From Mycobacterium sp. ITM-2016-00317 (GTDB lineage Bacteria > Actinomycetota > Actinomycetes > Mycobacteriales > Mycobacteriaceae), in contig NZ_CP134399.1 in the NCBI RefSeq assembly GCF_002968295.1, positions 558,001 to 622,000 on the forward strand: a stretch of DNA of 64,000 bases. Reading direction: 5' to 3'. Below the pieces are notes generated by a model. It searched no databases. It was not told where the DNA came from and worked only from the letters and a program-made list of their open reading frames with translations. This document shows positions 7,636 through 15,364 of the stretch, one piece after another (the first letter of the stretch is position 1; every line of letters starts with the position of its first letter). The translations under genes were made by a program, and so were the position numbers.

Positions 7636-9477
7636 TCAGGCGCCGGGGTCGGGGATGACGGTCGTGATGATCGGATCGGGCGGGTCGACGGGTTCCGGTA
7701 CCGGCTCGACCGTGGTGGGCGCAGGCGGGGGTGTCGTCGTCGGAGGTGGCGTCGTCGGCGGCGTGGTGGTCGGGCGCGTGGTCGTGGTCCGCGTCGTCGT
7801 CGTGGTCGGCGACGTGGTGGTGGTCGTGGTGGTCGTCGTCGTCGTGGTGGTCGGCGAGGTGGTGGCCGTCGTGGTCGTCGTGCTGGCCGGCGGCGGCGGA
7901 GGCGGCGGTGGCGGCTGGCTGACCGTGGTGGTCGCGACGCCGTCGGGTCCGACGGTGACGGTGGTGACCGGCGGCGGCAACTCCACCGGGGCGGTCTCGC
8001 TCGGCGGGGTCGCGGTCTCGGTGACCGTGCCCGGATCGGTCTCCGAGCTGGTCAGGGTCACCGCCAGCCCGCCCACGGCCAGCAGCGCCGCGGCGGCCGC
8101 CGCGCCGAACAGCACCGGCGGGCGCTTGTACCAGGGCAGCGGCGCCAGATCGTCGGCGTAGACCTCGTCCTGCGGGGTGAAATCCATCGCCGGACGCGCG
8201 GCGGTGCCCGCCGGGTCCGCATAGGCCGCGGCGGCGGTGTAGTCCCCGCCGGTGTAGGGCAACGGATCTCCGGCGTCGTCGTCCTGCGACCACGCCAGCG
8301 CGCGGAACGTCGCCGACGGCGCGCCGTCACCGGCGGACTGGGTCGCCGCCTGGCCGCCCACGCCTGCCGCCCACGCCGCGGGTCCCATCGCGGTGGGCAC
8401 GTCGGCCGCGGGCGCCATCCCGGTGGGCGCATCGGCGACCAGGCCCTGGTTGGCGACCAGCGCCGCGCCCGCAGCGGCGTCCAGCATCGGGGCCGGCGTG
8501 GTGATGACCGGTGCGCGCAGGCGTTCGGACAGCCGCTGGGTCACCAGCGGGATGGCCGCGCCGCCGCCGACGGTGGCCACCGCCGAAACGTCGGCGGCCG
8601 CAATGCCGTTGCGCTGCAACGTGTCCTCGATGGCGGAGAGCAGTCCGGCCAGCGGCTCGGCGATCAGCTGCTCGAGCTCGGGCCGGGTGACCCGCACGTC
8701 GGAGGTGAACGAGGGCAGCGCGACCGGGACCGCGGTGGCCGTCTCGGCGGAGAGCCGTTCCTTGGCCGCCCGGCACTCGTCCCGCAGACGGGCCAGCGGG
8801 CCGACCGCCGCGGTGCCCGCGGTGCCTTCGGGATCGGGGTTCTCGGCGGCTGCGATGCCGGCGAGCACGTGGTCGAGCAGCGCCTGGTCGATCGCGTCGC
8901 CGGAGAACTCGGGGTAGCGGACGGTCTGGCCGATGATCGCGCCGCCGGCCGCGGCGTCGGCCAGCGTGATGCTGGACCCGCTGCCACCGAGGTCGACCAG
9001 CACGATCGCGCCCTGGTTCGGCAGGCCCGGCGCGGTGCGCAGCGCGGCGAGTGCCGCTGTCGCGTCCGGGATCAGCGCGGGCGGGACACCGCCGGGGGAC
9101 AGGTACGGCACGGCGCGGAGTGCGCCGCGCAGCGCGCCGACGGTGCCGGGGCCCCAGTGCGCGGGCACCGCGACGGTGACCGGTGCGCCGCCGCCGACCA
9201 AGCGTGCGAGGGTGTCGAGAGCCTGGGCCAGGGCCTGCTCGCCCCGGTGGGCCGAGCCGTCCGCGGCGACCAGCGGGACGGGGTCGCCCACCCGCTCCAC
9301 GAAGCCGGTCAGCACCAGCGCGGGTTCGGTGGAGCCGGAGATCTCGGCGGCCACCCCCAACTCGGGAGGGCGGTCGCCGAAGAGATTGAGGATGGATCGT
9401 CGCGTCACGGGCGCGCGACCCACGCGGGCCGCGACCAGGTTCGTCATGCCGATCGACAACCCCAGCGGTTCAGTCAT
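7636..9477 (-). CDS. Membrane-anchored Hsp70-like (actin-fold ATPase) protein with Thr/Pro-rich exterior tail
   Basis: 613 residues. The N-terminal ~380 residues resemble a shortened DnaK/actin-like ATPase (LGLSIGMTNLVAARVG phosphate-1-like start, IVLVDLGGSGSSITLAD phosphate-2-like, VATVGGGAAIPLVTQRL adenosine-type motif), without a recognisable DnaK substrate-binding domain. A variable linker leads to the juxtamembrane motif PWYKRPP and one transmembrane helix (about 455-475). The last ~138 residues are almost only Thr, Pro and Ser, including a run of 13 Thr and one of nine Pro. Orientation should put the ATPase in the cytosol and the tail outside, where O-mannosylation is plausible. It is the first gene of a unit with iniR. 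The molecular role is unknown. Confidence 0.8.
   Translation of the reverse strand: MTEPLGLSIGMTNLVAARVGRAPVTRRSILNLFGDRPPELGVAAEISGSTEPALVLTGFVERVGDPVPLVAADGSAHRGEQALAQALDTLARLVGGGAPVTVAVPAHWGPGTVGALRGALRAVPYLSPGGVPPALIPDATAALAALRTAPGLPNQGAIVLVDLGGSGSSITLADAAAGGAIIGQTVRYPEFSGDAIDQALLDHVLAGIAAAENPDPEGTAGTAAVGPLARLRDECRAAKERLSAETATAVPVALPSFTSDVRVTRPELEQLIAEPLAGLLSAIEDTLQRNGIAAADVSAVATVGGGAAIPLVTQRLSERLRAPVITTPAPMLDAAAGAALVANQGLVADAPTGMAPAADVPTAMGPAAWAAGVGGQAATQSAGDGAPSATFRALAWSQDDDAGDPLPYTGGDYTAAAAYADPAGTAARPAMDFTPQDEVYADDLAPLPWYKRPPVLFGAAAAAALLAVGGLAVTLTSSETDPGTVTETATPPSETAPVELPPPVTTVTVGPDGVATTTVSQPPPPPPPPPASTTTTTATTSPTTTTTTTTTTTTTSPTTTTTRTTTTRPTTTPPTTPPPTTTPPPAPTTVEPVPEPVDPPDPIITTVIPDPGA
7685..7935 (-). 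repeat. Low-complexity Thr/Pro codon tract
   Basis: On the plus strand this is a dense array of gtggtggtcg-like units, on the coding strand ACC/ACG Thr codons and CCG/CCA Pro codons of the Hsp70-like protein tail. It has no conserved repeat unit with unique spacers, so it is coding low complexity. Such tracts are prone to length change. Confidence 0.8.
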
Positions 9478-9544
9478 GTGGGCTCTTTCCTGTCTGGACC
9501 GCTGAATACCTTAGCGGCTGAGATCGCCTCGGCCGGGGAACCTG

Positions 9545-9584
9545 CCCCTAATGGCGTCGACCCCCTAATCTTCCATCCCCTAAT
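9545..9584. promoter_or_regulatory. Three direct CCCCTAAT (ATTAGGGG) boxes, candidate IniR operator
   Basis: CCCCTAAT occurs three times in 40 bases at 9545-9552, 9562-9569 and 9577-9584, all in one orientation, 17 and 15 bases apart. They sit in the divergent region between the Hsp70-like/iniR unit and the IniB-like gene. MalT-family activators bind arrays of short G-rich asymmetric boxes, so these are the best candidates for IniR sites. Function is inferred. Confidence 0.65.
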
Positions 9585-9637
9585 GCCCTCCTTGCGGAGT
9601 TGGGCTGTTCACCGATCCGGAACGCAGTCGACGCGCT

Positions 9638-9643
9638 TAGCAT
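9638..9643 (+). promoter_or_regulatory. Candidate -10 element, leaderless start of IniB-like gene
   Basis: TAGCAT lies seven bases before the ATG at 9650, and no Shine-Dalgarno sequence precedes that ATG. Transcription starting at the ATG (leaderless mRNA, common in mycobacteria) would explain both. The last CCCCTAAT box ends 54 bases upstream, nearly the same distance as in the iniB promoter. Confidence 0.4.
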
Positions 9644-9649
9644 CGAGCC

Positions 9650-10129
9650 ATGGCGAACGCACTGCTGGACTTCGTGATGACGCTGGTGCGGGATCCCGAC
9701 GCCGCCGCGCGCTATGCGGCCGATCCCGCCGGGGCGCTCACCGACGCCGGTCTGACCGAGGTGACCAGCGCTGACGTGCAGAACCTGATCCCGGTCGTCA
9801 CCGAGTCGCTGTCGCACAACGCGCCGGCCGCCCCGGCGGACAACGTGTGGGCCAGCGGCGCGGCGACCGCCGCCTTCGACGCGTTCGACCTGCCTGATGA
9901 GCCGCTGCCCCAGCGCGTGGTCATCGACGCCGAAGATCCCGCGCCGGAGACCGTCGACCTGCTCGATGTGCCGACAACGGTGCAGGTGCACGACCCGGTG
10001 ATCGACGCGCCGGTCGACGACCAGATCGATGTGGCTGCACCGTTCGAGCTCGGCGAGGACTGGCACACCGTTGCCGGGTTCGACGCCGGCGACGACGACA
10101 CGGCCTCCGGCTTCGACCTGTTCGACTAG
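9650..10129 (+). CDS. IniB-like N-terminal domain protein
   Basis: 159 residues. The first ~50 residues match the IniB N-terminus position by position: NA(LI)(LI)DF near the start, an R-x-P pair, ADPxGALxDAGLxxVT. The rest is acidic (Asp/Glu-rich, net strongly negative) and lacks the Gly/Asn repeats of IniB. Its position between iniR and iniB is that of Rv0340. There is no signal peptide or membrane segment. The shared domain and shared upstream boxes suggest the protein is made together with IniB under cell-wall stress. Function is unknown. A strong terminator follows, so it is probably a single-gene transcript. Confidence 0.85.
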   Translation: MANALLDFVMTLVRDPDAAARYAADPAGALTDAGLTEVTSADVQNLIPVVTESLSHNAPAAPADNVWASGAATAAFDAFDLPDEPLPQRVVIDAEDPAPETVDLLDVPTTVQVHDPVIDAPVDDQIDVAAPFELGEDWHTVAGFDAGDDDTASGFDLFD

Positions 10130-10158
10130 CGCGCGGGCGGCCCACCGGCACCTCCACC

Positions 10159-10191
10159 ACCCGCAGGAACCCCGGTTCCTGCGGGTTTTTT
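10159..10191 (+). terminator. Rho-independent terminator after the IniB-like gene
   Basis: A perfect 12-bp stem (10159-10170 with 10175-10186), a four-base loop and a run of six T at 10186-10191. It separates this gene from the iniB promoter. Confidence 0.9.
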
Positions 10192-10241
10192 GGTGTGCGC
10201 TCCGCGCCGGAACGCCAGCCCCAGACCGACCCCCGGTATAC

Positions 10242-10280
10242 CCCCTAATCCCCTACTGGGGGCGGCTGTGAACCCCTAGT
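10242..10280. promoter_or_regulatory. CCCCTAAT-type boxes upstream of iniB
   Basis: CCCCTAAT (10242-10249), CCCCTACT (10250-10257) and CCCCTAGT (10273-10280) repeat the motif found upstream of the IniB-like gene, same orientation. The last box ends about 55 bases before a -10-like CATAGCGT at 10333-10340, the spacing seen in the other promoter. Likely IniR-responsive; inferred. Confidence 0.6.
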
Positions 10281-10390
10281 GAACCCCGCGCGGGGATAGG
10301 CGCGAGCCCCGTTTCCAGGCTGTCGCGACGTCCATAGCGTGGTGTTCAGCTCGCCGGGATGCACGGCGAAACACCAGAAAGGGCAAAGTT

Positions 10391-11362
10391 ATGAACGCCA
10401 TCATCGACTTCATCCTCGACCTGTTCCGCAGCCCCGCGTCGGCGGCGACGTTCATCGCCGACCCGGACGGCGCGCTGCGTGACGCCGGCCTGCCGAACGT
10501 GACCGCCGCACAGCTGGCGTCGGTGGCCGCCACCGCCGCTCCGGCCGGCTACGCGCTCGGCGGCGGCGATCCGATCGTCGGCCTGCAGCGCGCGGTCGCC
10601 GACCACCACCAGCTCGCGTCCAACTTCGCCTCCCCGTTCTCCCCGCAGACCTCGTGGGCCCCGACCTTCGCCCCGGAGACCAACGTGCCGGTGGCCAGCC
10701 CGGTCCAGGACGCCGGCGCCAACGCCCAGAACGGCGGGTTCAACCTCGGCTTCGGCGACATCACGTTCGGCGACAAGACCAGCAACACCGCGACCAACGG
10801 CGGCGTCGTGGTCGACGGCGACAACGGCGGCGACATCGTCAGCGGTGACGGCGCCGTGCTCGGCGACGGCAACACCACCAGCAACGGCGACATCCTGGCT
10901 GGCTCCGGGTCCAACGTCGTCGTCGGCAAGGACAACGAGGTCGAGGACAACTCGAAGACCGCAGGCGGTGACCTGATCACCGACAACGACGCCCCGGTGC
11001 TCAACGACGTCGACACCAGCGGTGGCAACGGCGGCGGCGCCGACGGTGGCGGCAGCCTCATCGGCATCGGCGGAGGCAACGCGGTCGGCGGCTCCGGCGG
11101 CAACGGCGGCGGCATCATCATCACCGACAACGACGTAAACACCGGAACCCAGATCGACGGTGATGTGGGCAGCCGCAATGTCGAGGACAGCTCGGTGCAC
11201 ACGTCGGTGCAGACCGACATCTCGACCTCCGAGTCGAACGTCGGCTCGGGCAACGTGACCGACACCGACCTGTTCTCGGGCAACGTCACCGGCATCGAGA
11301 CGGGAATCGACACCGACATCGCGTCGCACAACGACACCCTGGCGGCGCTGGACGCGTTCTGA
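10391..11362 (+). CDS. iniB: IniB, isoniazid/ethambutol-inducible Gly/Asn/Asp-rich protein
   Basis: 323 residues. An N-terminal helical IniB domain (about 1-50) is followed from about residue 110 by a Gly/Asp/Asn/Thr-rich region with loosely repeated G-D-N/D-I-V and S-G-N-V units, which could form a beta-solenoid-like surface. It is shorter and more Asn/Asp-rich than my memory of M. tuberculosis IniB (479, Gly/Ala-rich). No signal peptide is evident. Start ATG 10391 has AAAGGG nine bases upstream. First gene of iniBAC, whose transcription rises when cell-wall synthesis is inhibited. A large hairpin separates it from iniA. Confidence 0.9.
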   Translation: MNAIIDFILDLFRSPASAATFIADPDGALRDAGLPNVTAAQLASVAATAAPAGYALGGGDPIVGLQRAVADHHQLASNFASPFSPQTSWAPTFAPETNVPVASPVQDAGANAQNGGFNLGFGDITFGDKTSNTATNGGVVVDGDNGGDIVSGDGAVLGDGNTTSNGDILAGSGSNVVVGKDNEVEDNSKTAGGDLITDNDAPVLNDVDTSGGNGGGADGGGSLIGIGGGNAVGGSGGNGGGIIITDNDVNTGTQIDGDVGSRNVEDSSVHTSVQTDISTSESNVGSGNVTDTDLFSGNVTGIETGIDTDIASHNDTLAALDAF

Positions 11363-11374
11363 TCCACCTGCGCC

Positions 11375-11405
11375 ACCGGCGGGAACCGCGATGGTTCCCG
11401 CCGGT
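11375..11405 (+). terminator. Perfect 13-bp hairpin between iniB and iniA (possible attenuator)
   Basis: ACCGGCGGGAACC (11375-11387) pairs perfectly with 11393-11405 across a five-base loop. There is no T-run, so full termination is uncertain; it may cause partial termination or protect the iniB mRNA end, giving more iniB than iniA. Confidence 0.5.
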
Positions 11406-11451
11406 CGGCGCGCCTACCGTGTGAACCACGCGCAGCAACCAGAGAGGCACC

Positions 11452-13267
11452 ATGACGCAGCCTGCCGACCCGGTGATCGTCGAGCTGATCGACCACGCCG
11501 GCAAGATCGCGCACGCCCAGGGGCGCGGCGATCTGGCCGATCGCCTGGAGCGGGCCAGGACACGCCTCGGCGACCCGCAGATCCGGGTGGTGATCGCCGG
11601 GCAGCTCAAGCAGGGCAAGAGTCTGCTGCTCAATTCGCTGCTCAACATGCCCGTCGCGCGGGTCGGGGACGACGAATCGACCGTGCTGCCCACCGTCGTG
11701 TCCTACGGCGAACAGCCCTCGGCCCGGCTGGTCCTGGCCCGGCCCGACGGCCAGGAACCCGAACTCGTCGAGATCCCGACCGCCGACCTCGGCACCGACC
11801 TGCGGCGGGCACCCCAGGCCCGCGGCCGTGAGGTACTGCGCGTCGAGGTGAACGCGCCGAGCCCGCTGCTCAAAGGCGGCCTCGCGTTCGTCGACACCCC
11901 GGGCGTCGGCGGCCACAGCCAGCCGCACCTGTCGGCGACGCTGGGGCTGCTGCCCGACGCCGACGCGATGCTGATGATCAGCGACACGAGCCAGGAGTTC
12001 ACCGAGCCGGAGATGACCTTCATCCGGCAGGCGCTGGAGATCTGCCCGGTCGCGTTGCTCGTCGCCACCAAGACCGACCTGTACCCGCACTGGCGGCAGG
12101 TGGTCGACGCCAACCGCGCGCACCTGCGGCGCGCAGGCATCGACACACCGCTGGTCCCGGTGTCCTCGACGCTGCGCGGCCACGCCGTCGCGCTCAACGA
12201 CAAGGAACTCAACGAGGAGTCGAACTTTCCGGCGCTGGTGAAGTTCCTGTCCGACGAGGTGCTGGGCGGCGCCGAGACCGGGTCCGCGAACAGGTGGTCG
12301 GCGAAGTGCGCGCGGCCGCCGAACACCTGAAGCTCGCCGCGGAGTCCGAACTGTCGGCGCTCAACGACCCGCACACCCGGGAACGGCTCACCGCCGACCT
12401 GGAACGCCGCAAGCAGGAGGCGCAGGACGCGCTGCAGCACACCGCGCTGTGGCAGCAGGTGCTCACCGACGGCATCGCCGACCTGACCGCCGACGTCGAC
12501 CACGACCTGCGACACCGGTTCCGCACCATCACCTTTCACACCGAGCAGGTGATCGACGGCTGCGACCCCACCCAGAACTGGGCCGCGATCGGCGCCGAAC
12601 TGGAGGACGCGGTCGCCACCGCCGTCGGCGACAACTTCGTGTGGGCCTATCAGCGCGCCGAGGCACTGGCCGCCGAGGTCGCCCGTACGTTCCGCGAGGC
12701 CGGACTGGACGCGGTGCGGATGCCGTCGATCGACGCCCGCGAGATGGGCGCCGACGTCGGCGAATTCCGGTCGGTGGCCCAACTGGAGGCCAAGCCGCTG
12801 AAGTTCGGGCACAAGGTCGTCACCGGGATGCGGGGCTCCTACGGCGGCGTGCTGATGTTCGGCATGCTGACGTCGTTCGCGGGGCTGGGCATGTTCAACC
12901 CGTTGTCGCTGGGGGCGGGCTTCGTGCTGGGCCGCAAGGCCTACAAGGAGGACATGGAGAACCGGATGCTGCGGGTGCGCAGCGAGGCCAAGGCCAACGT
13001 GCGGCGCTTCGTCGACGACGTCGCGTTCGTGGTCGGCAAGGAGTCCCGGGACCGGCTCAAGGGAATCCAGCGTCAGCTCCGTGACCACTACCGCGCGATC
13101 GCCGACCAGACCACCCGCTCGCTGAACGAATCGCTGCAGGCCACGCTCGCCGCGGCCAAGCTGGAGGAGACCGAACGTCCGGCCGGGTCAGGGAACTCGA
13201 ACGTCAGCTCGGCATCCTGCGGCAGGTCCTCGACCACGCGCAGAGCCCGGACGCGCAACCTCACTAA
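11452..13267 (+). CDS. iniA: IniA dynamin-like GTPase (frame broken twice in this sequence)
   Basis: Bacterial dynamin-like protein of the iniBAC envelope-stress operon; IniA is known to act at membranes. Visible: P-loop GQLKQGKS (about residue 49), G3 DTPGVGGH, G4 ATKTDLYP, a long helical stalk, and a hydrophobic hairpin GGVLMFGMLTSFAGLGMF expected to insert in the membrane. The reading frame changes at about 12276-12284 and again at about 13183-13187. In each case adding one C to a CCGGG run restores the conserved sequence (into VREQVVGEVR and VRELERQLGILRQ, ending TAA 13265-13267). Repaired length is about 605 residues against 640 in M. tuberculosis. Separate translation of the pieces would give proteins ending at 12330 and 13304. 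Sequencing error is more likely than pseudogenisation. Confidence 0.85.
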
Positions 13268-13325
13268 GCTCGAACGGTCAGCAGCCGAGCGACCCGGACG
13301 GTGAACCCTGAGCACCAGCGACCGC

Positions 13326-14819
13326 GTGCGGGCGATCCTGGGCGGCACCATCGCCGCCTACCGGTCCGATCCCGCCTACCGCGCCCGGCCGGACGTGCAC
13401 GCCGAGCTCGAGCGGATCGGGCGCAGGCTCAACGAACCGATCCGCATCGCGCTGGCCGGAACCCTGAAGTCCGGTAAGTCGACACTGGTCAACGCGCTGG
13501 TCGGCGACGAGATCGCCCCGACCGACGCCACCGAGGCGACGCGCATCGTCACCTGGTTCCGGCACGGTCCCACCCCGAAGGTGACCGCGAACCTGCGCGG
13601 CGGACGGCGCGCCAACGTGCCCGTCATCCGCGGCCGGACCGGACCGGCCCGCGGCCTGACCTTCGAGTTCGCGGGCCTGGACGCCGACGCCGTGGTGGAC
13701 CTCGACGTGGAATGGCCCGCGGCCGAACTGGTCGACGCGACGATCATCGACACCCCCGGCACGTCGTCGCTGTCCCGCGACGTCTCGGCCAGGACCCTGC
13801 AGCTGCTGGTACCAGCCGACGGGGTGCCCCGGGTCGACGCGGTGGTGTTCCTGCTGCGCACGCTCAACGCCGCCGACATCGCACTGCTGCGCCAGATCGG
13901 CCAGCTGGTCGGAGGGTCGGCCGGGGCGCTCGGCGTGATCGGCGTGGCATCGAGGGCCGACGAGATCGGCGCGGGCCGGATCGACGCGATGATGTCGGCC
14001 AAGGACGTCGCGCAGCGCTTCACCGCCGAGCTCGAACGCACCGGCATCTGCCAGGCCGTCGTGCCGGTGTCGGGGCTGCTCGCGCTCACCGCGCGCACGC
14101 TTCGCCAGAGCGAGTACGTCGCGCTCAAGAAGCTCTCCGAGATGGAGCCGGCCGAGCTGGCCAAGGCGATGCTGTCGGTCGACCGGTTCGGCCGCGAAGA
14201 CCCGCAGTTGCCGGTCGGCGCAGCGGCCAGAGCCGAACTGCTGGACCGGTTCGGCATGTTCGGCATCCGGATCGCGATCGCGGCGCTGCGGGCCGGGGTC
14301 GGCGACTCGGTGGCGCTGGCCGACGAACTGCTGGAGCGCAGCGGGCTGCTCGCGCTGCGCGAGGTGATCGACCAGCAGTTCGCGCAGCGCTCCGACCTGC
14401 TCAAGGCGCACACCGCGATGCTGTCGCTGCGCCGGTTCGTGCAGCAGAATCCGATCTACGGCACGCCGCGGATCCTCGCCGACATCGAGCCGTTGCTGGC
14501 CGACACCCACGCGTTCGAGGAACTGCGGCTGCTGAGCCAGTTGCGGTCGCGGCCCACCACTCTCAACGACGACGAGATGGCCTCACTGCGGCGGCTGATC
14601 GGCGGCTCGGGCACCGGCGGCGCCAGCAGGCTGGGCCTGTCACCCGACGCGCTCGACGACGGTCCGCGGGCCGCGTTCGCCGCCGCCCAGCGGTGGCGCC
14701 GGCGCGCCGAACACCCACTCAACGACCCGTTCACCGCAAGGGCGTGCCGGGCCGCGGTACGCAGCGCCGAAGCGCTGATCGCGGAGTACGCCCGGGCTCG
14801 ACTTGAGACGGGCGGCTAG
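13326..14819 (+). CDS. iniC: IniC dynamin-like GTPase partner
   Basis: 497 residues from GTG 13326, close to IniC of M. tuberculosis (493). GTPase motifs are P-loop AGTLKSGKST, G3 DTPGTSS and G4 ASRADE, then a helical stalk; no clear membrane hairpin. It pairs with IniA in a two-partner dynamin system. The conserved N-terminal residues STSDRVRAIL begin six codons earlier, at a CTG (13308), so the natural start may be that CTG or a miscalled base. The stop overlaps the convergent gene by four bases. Confidence 0.92.
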   Translation: MRAILGGTIAAYRSDPAYRARPDVHAELERIGRRLNEPIRIALAGTLKSGKSTLVNALVGDEIAPTDATEATRIVTWFRHGPTPKVTANLRGGRRANVPVIRGRTGPARGLTFEFAGLDADAVVDLDVEWPAAELVDATIIDTPGTSSLSRDVSARTLQLLVPADGVPRVDAVVFLLRTLNAADIALLRQIGQLVGGSAGALGVIGVASRADEIGAGRIDAMMSAKDVAQRFTAELERTGICQAVVPVSGLLALTARTLRQSEYVALKKLSEMEPAELAKAMLSVDRFGREDPQLPVGAAARAELLDRFGMFGIRIAIAALRAGVGDSVALADELLERSGLLALREVIDQQFAQRSDLLKAHTAMLSLRRFVQQNPIYGTPRILADIEPLLADTHAFEELRLLSQLRSRPTTLNDDEMASLRRLIGGSGTGGASRLGLSPDALDDGPRAAFAAAQRWRRRAEHPLNDPFTARACRAAVRSAEALIAEYARARLETGG

Positions 14820-15337
14820 GGGGAGGGCGGCGCCGGAGGCTCGGTGACCGTCTCGGTCTGCGTCTCGGTCTGGGTGATCGTGCTGGTGCTGGTGCTGACC
14901 GAGGTGCTCGGCGTCGTCGTGGTGGTCGGCGTCGTCGTCGTGGTGGTGGGCGTGGTCGTGGTGGTCGTGGGCTCGGTGGTGGTCGTCGGCGTCACCTGTT
15001 CGCTGGTGGCCGTCGCGGTCTCGGTCACCGTGGCCGGGGGCGCGACCGCGGGAGCCGTCGTCGTGGTCAGCGGCGTCAACGGGGTGGTCGTCGCGGTCTC
15101 GGGATCGGAATCACCGGTGATGACGCGGGCCAGGCCGAAGACGATGAGCGCGATCAGCAGTACGCCGGCCGCACCCAGCGCCACCAGCGCCGCCGGTTTG
15201 CGGTACCAGGGGGTCGCGGCCCCGTCCTCGGGCGGGAGCTGGTCGTAGCCGTACTCTCCGCTCGTCCCGTAGTTGCTGAGCTGGGTCGGATCGTCGTCGG
15301 AGTAGTTCTGATCGTCGGAATCGCCGTATCGGGCCAC
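14816..15337 (-). CDS. Single-pass membrane protein with Thr-rich exterior tail
   Basis: 173 residues. A short acidic, Tyr/Asp/Gln-rich N-terminus, then PWYRKP directly before one transmembrane helix (about 49-71), then ~100 residues dominated by Thr with Pro, Ser and Val. The PWYRKP motif and layout match the anchor of the Hsp70-like protein at 7636-9477. N-in/C-out orientation and O-mannosylation of the tail are plausible but inferred. It is convergent to iniC (four-base overlap of stops) and on the same strand as the next Thr-tail gene upstream. No known function. Confidence 0.75.
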   Translation of the reverse strand: MARYGDSDDQNYSDDDPTQLSNYGTSGEYGYDQLPPEDGAATPWYRKPAALVALGAAGVLLIALIVFGLARVITGDSDPETATTTPLTPLTTTTAPAVAPPATVTETATATSEQVTPTTTTEPTTTTTTPTTTTTTPTTTTTPSTSVSTSTSTITQTETQTETVTEPPAPPSP

Positions 15338-15364
15338 GGGATCCGATAGTAGGCCGCGGACCCG

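Noticed and set aside
7685..7935. Repeated gtggtggtcg units as possible CRISPR or regulatory array
   Set aside because: No fixed repeat and spacer lengths; in frame it is Thr/Pro codons.
1715..8161. A 2148-codon open frame on the plus strand
   Set aside because: It is antisense to etfD and iniR, with low-complexity Arg/Gly/Val composition and no domain; a result of high GC and repeated Ala/Pro/Thr codons on the other strand.
7628..8293. Upstream extension of iniR to 1065 residues
   Set aside because: The extra residues are an out-of-frame reading of the Hsp70-like Thr tail; ATG 7627 lies eight bases after that gene's stop.
11452..13304. iniA as two separate genes or a decayed pseudogene
   Set aside because: Both breaks are one-base changes in G/C runs, domain order is complete, and the same error type occurs in other conserved genes including grpE.
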